A DNA stretch of 5,765 nucleotides from Cyanobacteriota bacterium (lineage in GTDB: Bacteria > Cyanobacteriota > Cyanobacteriia > PCC-6307 > Cyanobiaceae), in contig CANHSW010000157.1 in assembly GCA_947463165.1 (NCBI GenBank), positions 1 through 5,765 on the forward strand. The letters run 5' to 3'. Below, piece by piece: positions 1 through 4,678 of this stretch. Each line of letters begins with the position of its first letter. The stretch's first letter is position 1. Position numbers and translations under genes: made by a program. Under the pieces are notes generated by a model. The model worked only from the letters and a program-made list of their open reading frames with translations. It ran no database searches and was not told where the DNA came from.

Positions 1-1
1 G

Positions 2-1108
2 ATCGGCAGCCTCGCGGCCGCCGCTGGACCCCTGCTCGGCGGGGCGCTGCTGCTGGGCTCCTCCCCCCCTAGCCGGGCCCAGTCGGCCAAGGCGGGGCTC
101 CTCTCCAGCCAGTCGTTTGTAGCCGTCGCGGTTCGTCGCGCTGGGCCTGCGGTGGTCACCATCGATACGGAGCGCAAGGTGATGGCGCCGGGAGCTGCCG
201 TGGGAGCTCTGCCCCGGGGCCTGCTGGCGGATCCCCTGTTCCGTCAATTCTTTGCACTGCCCCAAGTGGCCCCCCCCTCCCAACGCACGGAGCGAGGTCA
301 GGGCAGTGGCGTGATTTTCCAGGCCGATGGCCTGATCCTCACCAACGCCCATGTGGTGGATAAGAGCGAGCGGGTCACGGTGGGCTTGCCCGATGGCCGG
401 CGGGTGGCCGCTCGGGTGGTTGGCATCGACCGGATCACCGATTTGGCCCTGGTGAGGCTGGTGGGAGCGGGCCCATGGCCCGTGGCTGTTCTGGGCAATT
501 CCGACGCCGTGCACGTGGGCGACTGGGCCATTGCCGTGGGTAATCCCTACGGCCTTGATAACACCGTGACCCTGGGAATCATTAGTAGCCTCAATCGCAA
601 TGCCAGCAAGCTGGGGATAATGGATAAGCGCCTGGATTTAATCCAGACTGATGCTGCGATCAACCCTGGAAATTCTGGCGGCCCCCTCCTCAATGCCGAT
701 GGCGAGGTGGTGGGCATCAATACCCTGGTGCGAACGGGGCCTGGCGCTGGTCTTGGCTTTGCCATCCCGATCAACCGGGCGCGGGAGATCTCAGCCCAAT
801 TGATCGCCTCGGGCCGGGTCAGTCATCCGTTCATCGGCCTGGCTCTCGATACCGTGCGGGCTGCTGACGGCGGAGCTGCTGGAGCTGGCGCAAGGGTGGT
901 TTCTGTGGTCCAGAGCGGTCCAGCCGCCAGGGCGGGCATGCGGCAGGGGGATGTGGTGGTCTCAGCGGCCGGGCAGTTGGTGCAAAGCCCCGCTGATTTA
1001 GTCACCGCCGTGGAGCGCGCCGGGGTGGGCCGTCCGCTGCTCCTTACTGTGGAAAGGGATAATCGCAGACTGGAATTGGAGGTTACCCCAGCCCAAATGG
1101 GCGGTTAA
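2..1108 (+). CDS. HtrA/Deg-family trypsin-like serine protease with one PDZ domain (5' partial)
   Basis: Secreted or periplasmic/lumenal serine endoprotease of the HtrA (DegP/HhoA/HhoB) family, which degrades damaged or misfolded proteins. The frame is open from base 2, so the true start lies upstream. The visible polypeptide is 368 residues, near the roughly 380-400 usual in cyanobacteria, so little is missing. It begins inside a signal peptide: an Ala/Leu/Gly-rich hydrophobic stretch at residues 3-19, followed by a likely Ala-X-Ala-type cleavage region near SRAQSA (about 25-30). Numbering from the first visible codon, the catalytic triad is complete: His117 in TNAHVV, Asp147 in ITDLALV and Ser225 in GNSGGPLL. 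The protease domain spans about 95-275 and a single PDZ domain about 277-368, with the AGMRQGD motif. The block from [11 protein letters not shown] to the serine motif looks most like HhoA-type cyanobacterial proteins, but the paralogue (HtrA, HhoA or HhoB) cannot be fixed from sequence alone. The GTG at 152 is an internal valine codon, not the start. Confidence 0.97.
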   Translation: MGSLAAAAGPLLGGALLLGSSPPSRAQSAKAGLLSSQSFVAVAVRRAGPAVVTIDTERKVMAPGAAVGALPRGLLADPLFRQFFALPQVAPPSQRTERGQGSGVIFQADGLILTNAHVVDKSERVTVGLPDGRRVAARVVGIDRITDLALVRLVGAGPWPVAVLGNSDAVHVGDWAIAVGNPYGLDNTVTLGIISSLNRNASKLGIMDKRLDLIQTDAAINPGNSGGPLLNADGEVVGINTLVRTGPGAGLGFAIPINRAREISAQLIASGRVSHPFIGLALDTVRAADGGAAGAGARVVSVVQSGPAARAGMRQGDVVVSAAGQLVQSPADLVTAVERAGVGRPLLLTVERDNRRLELEVTPAQMGG

Positions 1109-1460
1109 ATGATGGCGCAAGCTTGTAATTGCGCAGTCTTATAGCTGGCATGAGCCCTGGACCGGATGGCAGGCTAGGCGGCGGATTTATAATAGGCTAT
1201 GCAGTGGATTGAACTAAATTAATCTTGTGATTTGGGGTTGATTCGTTTTGGCTTGAAATTCATTTGCTTATAATCAATGACGGCAACTAAGCTGGCTGTT
1301 CCATCTTTGCCCGGTGAAGCTCCTGGAGCTAACAGGGATTCTAATGTTTTGAACTTGCCTGCTGGGCTGCTGTATTGGTGATATGGGCTGATGTCGGATT
1401 GGTGTGAGGCTTGACAGGTGGCTGAAATGCCAGCAAGAGGTGGACTTGATAGATGCTTGA
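1109..1460. other. 352-bp gene-free gap between two gene ends
   Basis: This spacer lies between the 3' ends of the protease (+) and the 75-aa gene (-), so no promoter for a flanking gene is required here. Even so, it is visibly AT-richer than its surroundings, mainly at about 1180-1400. It holds two exact TATAAT hexamers on the + strand, at 1188-1193 and 1269-1274. Neither has a convincing -35 box at 16-18 bp. An ATG at 1277 opens a 34-codon frame ending at 1381, with no Shine-Dalgarno sequence and no recognisable product. I cannot support any gene here. A small RNA is possible but unproven. Confidence 0.5.
1115..1134 (+). terminator. Weak hairpin after the protease gene, possible terminator
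   Basis: A 6-bp perfect inverted repeat (GCGCAA / TTGCGC) with an 8-nt loop begins 7 bases after the protease stop codon. The position suits a terminator, but the stem is short and is followed by AGTCTTAT rather than a run of T, so it is only a candidate. Confidence 0.3.
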
Positions 1461-1688
1461 TCAGGCCTCGCTGGGAGACTGCTGAGCAAATCCAGCTGCG
1501 AAGCGTGAGGGAGACTCAAGCTGCTGGCGCATCACCCACTGGGTTGCGGCTTTCTGGCTGTGCCAGGCCTGCAGCAGTTGCTTGGCAATTCCTTGCAGGG
1601 TTTGCAGGTCGGCCGTGGCGTCGATGGCGCGGCTCATGCGCTCGAGCTCAAATTTTTGGCCGAGACTCAGTGCTAGCGGTTCGGACAT
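1461..1688 (-). CDS. Small conserved-type helical protein, 75 aa, unknown function (NblA-like pattern)
   Basis: Hypothetical cytoplasmic protein with no signal peptide, membrane segment or cysteines. Residues 8-22 (LSLGQKFELERMSRA) and about 27-57 look like two amphipathic helices joined by a short turn around ATAD. The second is rich in Gln, Lys, Leu and Trp (Trp42, Trp51). The C-terminal 17 residues are polar and probably disordered. The layout and the opening LSLxQxFxL pattern recall NblA, the roughly 60-aa phycobilisome-degradation adaptor, but this is resemblance by eye, not a family assignment. The ATG at 1688 was chosen because the in-frame sequence upstream is Ala/Ser/Pro-rich low-complexity readthrough that covers another gene. 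No clear ribosome-binding site precedes it. It lies 142 bp downstream of the CX3C-protein gene on the same strand and could be its second cistron. Confidence 0.72.
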   Translation of the reverse strand: MSEPLALSLGQKFELERMSRAIDATADLQTLQGIAKQLLQAWHSQKAATQWVMRQQLESPSRFAAGFAQQSPSEA

Positions 1689-1741
1689 GACTGAACTTCG
1701 CGATTGGGCTTTGATCAGTCCCAATGCTACAAACTGTTTCA

Positions 1742-1773
1742 AGGGCTTGCGTAGCGGTTGCAACGCTTGCCCT
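1742..1773. other. Dyad-symmetric element between two small genes
   Basis: A nested inverted repeat: outer arms AGGGC/GCCCT, a 2x2 internal loop (TT opposite TT), inner arms GCG/CGC, and a 12-nt centre containing the palindrome-like GGTTGCAACG. It lies 57 bases after the CX3C-protein stop and 53 bases before the 75-aa start, both on the minus strand. As RNA it could form an imperfect hairpin. It lacks a following U-run, so an intrinsic terminator is uncertain. A protein-binding operator or a processed leader is equally possible. Confidence 0.35.
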
Positions 1774-1830
1774 GATTTCGTGTTCGTTTCGTGGCTTGGC
1801 GGTCCGGCCGGGCTGCCCCGTCTGGCTGCT

Positions 1831-2085
1831 TCAGGCCTGCTCGCGCAGTTCCTCGACGCAGCGTGTGACGCATTCCCCATCATCGAGGGAGCAGGTGGTG
1901 ATGCAGCTGAAATAGGTTTCCATCGCATCGCTGGTGGAGTGGCTCTGGTGGCCAGTGCCAGCCTCGCTGGGGCCGCTGCCGCTGGCGAAGCAGTCGCCGC
2001 TGGCGAAGCAGTCGCCGCTGAAGCCGCCGCCATGGAATGAACCGCTGTTGAAAGGGGTGCTGAACTGTTGGAAGCCGCTTGACAT
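1831..2085 (-). CDS. Small CX3C-X6-CX3C cysteine-motif protein, 84 aa, unknown function
   Basis: Hypothetical protein in two parts. Residues 1-52 are Gly/Ser/Phe-rich, low-complexity and probably disordered, and include a tandem GDCFAS GDCFAS unit (Cys26, Cys32). Residues 53-84 form a compact acidic helical segment carrying CITTC-SLDDGE-CVTRC: Cys61, Cys65, Cys72 and Cys76. The paired CX3C spacing places each cysteine pair on one helix face, suiting disulfides between two short helices or metal binding; which one is unknown. The C-terminal segment looks like a conserved small cyanobacterial family of unknown function, a recollection that needs a search. No signal peptide is seen. The ATG at 2085 is supported by a GGAG site 7 bases upstream. 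A longer frame on the same strand crosses this region but encodes only Ala/Ser/Pro-rich sequence. The gene sits between the ABC-F gene (151 bp upstream) and the 75-aa gene, all on one strand. Confidence 0.85.
   Translation of the reverse strand: MSSGFQQFSTPFNSGSFHGGGFSGDCFASGDCFASGSGPSEAGTGHQSHSTSDAMETYFSCITTCSLDDGECVTRCVEELREQA
1981..2016. repeat. 18-bp perfect tandem duplication inside the CX3C-protein gene
   Basis: Two identical 18-bp copies (GCTGGCGAAGCAGTCGCC on the + strand) at 1981-1998 and 1999-2016, followed by a partial third start (GCTG). In the minus-strand gene they encode GDCFAS twice, in frame. Perfect identity suggests a recent duplication or slippage. Confidence 0.97.
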
Positions 2086-2092
2086 GACCGAG

Positions 2093-2096
2093 CTCC
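2093..2096 (-). promoter_or_regulatory. Ribosome-binding site (GGAG) deciding the start of the CX3C protein
   Basis: On the minus strand the sequence reads CGGAGCTCGGTC directly before the ATG at 2085, giving GGAG with a 7-nt spacer. Most other starts in the window lack a clear Shine-Dalgarno sequence, so this one is informative for choosing the start. Confidence 0.65.
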
Positions 2097-2199
2097 GTCA
2101 GGGGATGGTGATGTCAGCCTATGCACACTGACGCCGTTTGTTTCACTTTGGTCTCAAAAATGAGTGGGTATGCCTAGGACTCTATGAAGTTGTGTGGCA

Positions 2200-2217
2200 G
2201 CGGCAGTTTGACGCCGC
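2200..2217 (-). terminator. Short GC hairpin after the ABC-F gene, possible terminator
   Basis: A 5-bp GC-only inverted repeat (GCGGC/GCCGC, 8-nt loop, extendable by wobble pairs) begins 20 bases downstream of the ABC-F stop on the minus strand. No T-run follows, so the call rests on position and stem only. Confidence 0.28.
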
Positions 2218-2236
2218 CAGGGCGCTTGGATTCGGT

Positions 2237-3985
2237 TTAGGCCTTGGCTTGGCGAGCTTCGGCTTTGGCCTGGCGTTTCTGAGCCAGCTTTTCATTGTTT
2301 TTGGCCCTGGCACTGGCCTGCTTCTGCTGCCGGTCTGCCTGGGCAGCTGCGGCTAGGGCCTGGTCGGCTTCCTCCTGTTTCTTGGCCAGGTAGTAGGCGT
2401 AGTCGCCCCGATATAGCACCAGTTCGCCATCGCGCAGTTCCACGATGCGGTTGGCTACCCGGGCGATGAAGGTGCGGTCGTGGCTTACTAATAGCGCGGC
2501 CCCCTCGTATTCGATCAAGGCATCTTCCAGCATCTGTTTGGCAGGAATGTCCAAGTGGTTGGTGGGCTCATCCAGCAGCAGCAGGTTGCAGGGTCGCAGC
2601 AGCATCAAAGCCAGGGCGAGTCGGGCCTTCTCTCCCCCGGAGAGTTTGCCCGCCTGTTTAAACACGCTCTCGTTGGAGAAGCAGAAGCTGCCCAACAGGG
2701 AGCGCACCTGGGTTTGGGTCCAGTCGGGAACGGTTTCAAATATTGTGTCGATAACGGTTTTTTCCAGATCGAGGGCTTCGGCTTGGTTCTGCTCAAAGTA
2801 GCCGGCCACCACGTTGTGCTCGCCGATCGTGGCGTGGCCATCATCGGGTTTCTCCATCCCCATGATCAGTCGTAATAGGGTGGATTTGCCGGCGCCATTT
2901 GGGCCAACAAAGGCAATCCTTTCGCCTCGCTCCACCTCTAGATTGGCGCCAAGAAAAAGAATCTTTTCGCCATAGGTGTGGCTGAGATCGCCAATTTCGG
3001 CCACGATGCGGCCGGAGCGTGGCGCTTCTGGGAAGCGAAATTTTGGGCCCGTAAGGCTCTCAATGGGAGCTTCGATCCGCTCCACCTTGTCGAGTAGCTT
3101 CTCTCGGCTCTTGGCCTGGGTGGAGCGGGTGGCGCTGGCCCGGAAGCGATCGATATAGGCCTGTTGGGAGGATAGTTCCTTTTGCTGGCGATCAAAGGCG
3201 GCCTGGCTGGCCTCGCGCTCCAGCAGTTTTTGCTCCAGGTGTTGGCTGTAATTTCCTAAATAGGTGCGGGAGATGCCCCGCTCTGTTTCAACTATCTGGG
3301 TGCATACCCTGTCTAAAAAGGTGCGGTCATGGCTGATTACCACCAGGGCGGCAGTTTGGTCCACCAGGTAGTTTTCCAGCCATTGAATTGTTTCGAGGTC
3401 CAGGTGGTTGGTGGGCTCATCCAGTAGCAGTAGGTCTGGATCTTGCAGCAGAATTTTGCCAAGGGCGATGCGCATCTGCCAACCGCCGGAATAGTCGGCC
3501 ACCAGTTGTTCGGCCCCCTCCACGCTGAAGCCAATGCTGGGCAAAAGTTTGTCGATGCGGGCATCGAGCTCGTAGCCATGCAGCGCTTCGAAGCGCTCAT
3601 GCAGGCTCCCGAGTTCGTGGATCAGAACCTCCAGGTGTTCCGGGTCGTTGGCGGCCTTTTCGCCCGCCAGTTCCGCCTCCACCTGTCGTTGGCGATTTAG
3701 AACCAGCGCCGCCTCACCAAAGGCTTGAAACAGTTCCTGGCGGACGCTGCGGCTGGGGTCGACATCGAACTCCTGTTGCAGGTAGGCGATGCGGGGGTTC
3801 CCCTGGGTCACCACCTGGCCACTGCTGGGCTCCTCCAAGCCGGCAATCAGGCGCAGCTGGGTGGATTTGCCGGCACCGTTGACGCCCACCAAGCCGACTC
3901 GATCCCCAGGTTTCACCTCCCAGGTGACGTCGCGCAGCACCTCACCAGTGGGATAGATCTTGCCGATGCGTTCGAGGCGGAGCAC
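2237..3985 (-). CDS. ABC-F family ATP-binding protein (YheS/YdiF-like), ribosome-associated ATPase
   Basis: Soluble protein of 582 aa with two fused ABC ATPase domains and no membrane segments, so not a transporter. ABC-F proteins bind the ribosomal E site and modulate translation or relieve stalling; the role of this member is inferred. Domain 1 has Walker A GVNGAGKS (34-41), Q-loop YLQQE (68-72), signature SGGWQ (166-170), Walker B with DEPTNHLD (189-196, catalytic Glu190) and H-loop SHD (218-220). The charged linker at about 240-310, containing YIDRFRASATRSTQAKSR, corresponds to the family's tRNA-interaction arm. Domain 2 has GPNGAGKS (361-368), LSGGE (448-452), DEPTNHLD (472-479, Glu473) and SHD (501-503). 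A Lys/Ala/Gln-rich C-terminal tail (about 535-582) is probably a coiled or basic RNA-contacting extension. The GTG at 3985 gives the family's usual N-terminus (LRLERIGKIYP). The bases before it are pyrimidine-rich with no Shine-Dalgarno sequence. Nothing specifically suggests antibiotic resistance. Confidence 0.97.
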   Translation of the reverse strand: MLRLERIGKIYPTGEVLRDVTWEVKPGDRVGLVGVNGAGKSTQLRLIAGLEEPSSGQVVTQGNPRIAYLQQEFDVDPSRSVRQELFQAFGEAALVLNRQRQVEAELAGEKAANDPEHLEVLIHELGSLHERFEALHGYELDARIDKLLPSIGFSVEGAEQLVADYSGGWQMRIALGKILLQDPDLLLLDEPTNHLDLETIQWLENYLVDQTAALVVISHDRTFLDRVCTQIVETERGISRTYLGNYSQHLEQKLLEREASQAAFDRQQKELSSQQAYIDRFRASATRSTQAKSREKLLDKVERIEAPIESLTGPKFRFPEAPRSGRIVAEIGDLSHTYGEKILFLGANLEVERGERIAFVGPNGAGKSTLLRLIMGMEKPDDGHATIGEHNVVAGYFEQNQAEALDLEKTVIDTIFETVPDWTQTQVRSLLGSFCFSNESVFKQAGKLSGGEKARLALALMLLRPCNLLLLDEPTNHLDIPAKQMLEDALIEYEGAALLVSHDRTFIARVANRIVELRDGELVLYRGDYAYYLAKKQEEADQALAAAAQADRQQKQASARAKNNEKLAQKRQAKAEARQAKA

Positions 3986-4085
3986 GGGGAGGGGAGGGTG
4001 GTTAGGACGGCGCGGCTGCGATTCAAAAACCTAGCCACCCTGCATCATCCCCGGCGAGCCGCCAAAAAGCACGCCCGGCCAGCCT

Positions 4086-4109
4086 CCGCCAGAATCACCG
4101 CCAGAATCG
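4086..4109. repeat. Near-perfect 12-bp tandem repeat in the spacer upstream of the ABC-F gene
   Basis: CCGCCAGAATCA (4086-4097) is followed directly by CCGCCAGAATCG (4098-4109), differing only in the last base. It lies about 100 bp upstream of the ABC-F start and 70 bp upstream of the possible + strand gene. It is flanked by a distant 7-bp inverted repeat (CGGCGAG at 4052-4058, CTCGCCG at 4121-4127). It could be a regulator site or simple slippage. Confidence 0.6.
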
Positions 4110-4178
4110 CCCGGCGGGGGCTCGCCGCACTTGCCCCACCTGCCTCAGCCAGACTGACTTCGCCCTGTCGCCGCCGCC

Positions 4179-4400
4179 ATGATCAAACGCCTCGAGCAGG
4201 TGACGGCCCTTGTGGTGGCAGCCGGTCTGGCGATTGTCAGTTACTGGCTGTTCTTTAGCTGGGCGGGCGGTGGCGGCTTGAATCGTCCAGGCACCCAGCG
4301 CCGCTCAGAGGCCACCGCGGGCTTTGAGCAGCCATTGCTTGCTGGCGCCATCGTCAAGGGAGCCCAGGTGGGCCTTGACCTCCTCAGCGGTGACGGGTAG
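4179..4400 (+). CDS. Possible small single-span membrane protein, 73 aa, unknown
   Basis: Candidate gene. The N-terminus MIKRLEQ is followed by a clear hydrophobic helix of about 20 residues (9-28, VTALVV to LFFSW), which would span a membrane with positive charges on the cytoplasmic side. After a GGGG linker the remaining 40 residues are unremarkable. GC at third codon positions is high across the frame, about 73% over the first 44 codons, as expected for genes here. Against it: no Shine-Dalgarno sequence precedes the ATG, and the last 96 bp lie antisense to the 3' end of the Nif11-like gene, so that part may be only a shadow. The first 42 codons do not overlap any confident gene. I do not recognise a family. 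Confidence 0.45.
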   Translation: MIKRLEQVTALVVAAGLAIVSYWLFFSWAGGGGLNRPGTQRRSEATAGFEQPLLAGAIVKGAQVGLDLLSGDG

Positions 4401-4556
4401 TTGCCAATCACGGCCCAGCTGCACAATGCGCTCCAGGGCTCCCTTTGGATCCTGCAGGGCCTGGCGAAACAGGGATTGGCTCAGCTCCTGCTCGGCGCTG
4501 ATGCGGCCGTAGAGGGCCATGGCATTGCCGCCCTCGCCTGGGTTGCTGGCGGTCAT
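4305..4556 (-). CDS. Nif11-like small protein, 83 aa, unknown function
   Basis: Small acidic-helical protein. Residues about 21-64 (AEQELSQSLFRQALQDP, then ALERIVQLGRDWQLPVTAEEVKAHL) follow the Nif11-type layout: a first helix with LxxALxDP, a second with a hydrophobic i/i+3/i+4 pattern, a GxxLPVTAEE-like turn and a final helix. Nif11 domains occur as stand-alone proteins of unknown role in cyanobacteria and as leaders of precursor peptides such as prochlorosins. Here only about 19 residues follow, ending ARGGL, with no Cys and one Ser, so it does not look like a lanthipeptide precursor. The start is uncertain: ATG 4556 was chosen, GTG 4562 adds two residues, and ATG 4520 (71 aa) has a GAGG 11 nt upstream and lies closer to the recognisable domain. 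It is 122 bp downstream of anmK on the same strand and may share its transcript. Confidence 0.83.
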   Translation of the reverse strand: MTASNPGEGGNAMALYGRISAEQELSQSLFRQALQDPKGALERIVQLGRDWQLPVTAEEVKAHLGSLDDGASKQWLLKARGGL

Positions 4557-4678
4557 GGGCACGAACCGACTGGGTTGAACCTATGGGTGCACAGGCGCGC
4601 TTGTCGCCTTTGCCCTTGCGCTTGTTGCCTGCCGTTACGCCGCTGGCGGGGCCGTTGAGCGGTACCAGGCCCAGGCAG

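Noticed and set aside
152..154. GTG as start of the protease
   Set aside because: The frame is open to base 2 and encodes a signal peptide before it; using this codon would remove the secretion signal.
1582..2040. 152-codon + strand frame
   Set aside because: It is antisense to both small minus-strand genes, and its Ala/Gly/Glu-rich end is just the 18-bp repeat read in the opposite direction.
1461..2126. One long minus-strand frame (221 codons) covering both small-gene regions
   Set aside because: Its first two thirds are Ala/Ser/Pro-rich low-complexity sequence overlapping the CX3C-protein gene in another frame. Only the last 75 codons look like a protein.
2138..2356. Hydrophobic Gly/Leu/Phe-rich 72-codon + strand frame that looks membrane-like
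   Set aside because: Most of it is antisense to the Lys/Ala/Gln-rich tail of the ABC-F protein, which naturally gives a Leu/Phe/Gly-rich mirror; it has no ribosome site.
3725..4258. 177-codon + strand frame across the ABC-F start and the spacer
   Set aside because: The first half is antisense to conserved ABC-F motifs and the rest is Ala/Arg-rich with no recognisable feature.
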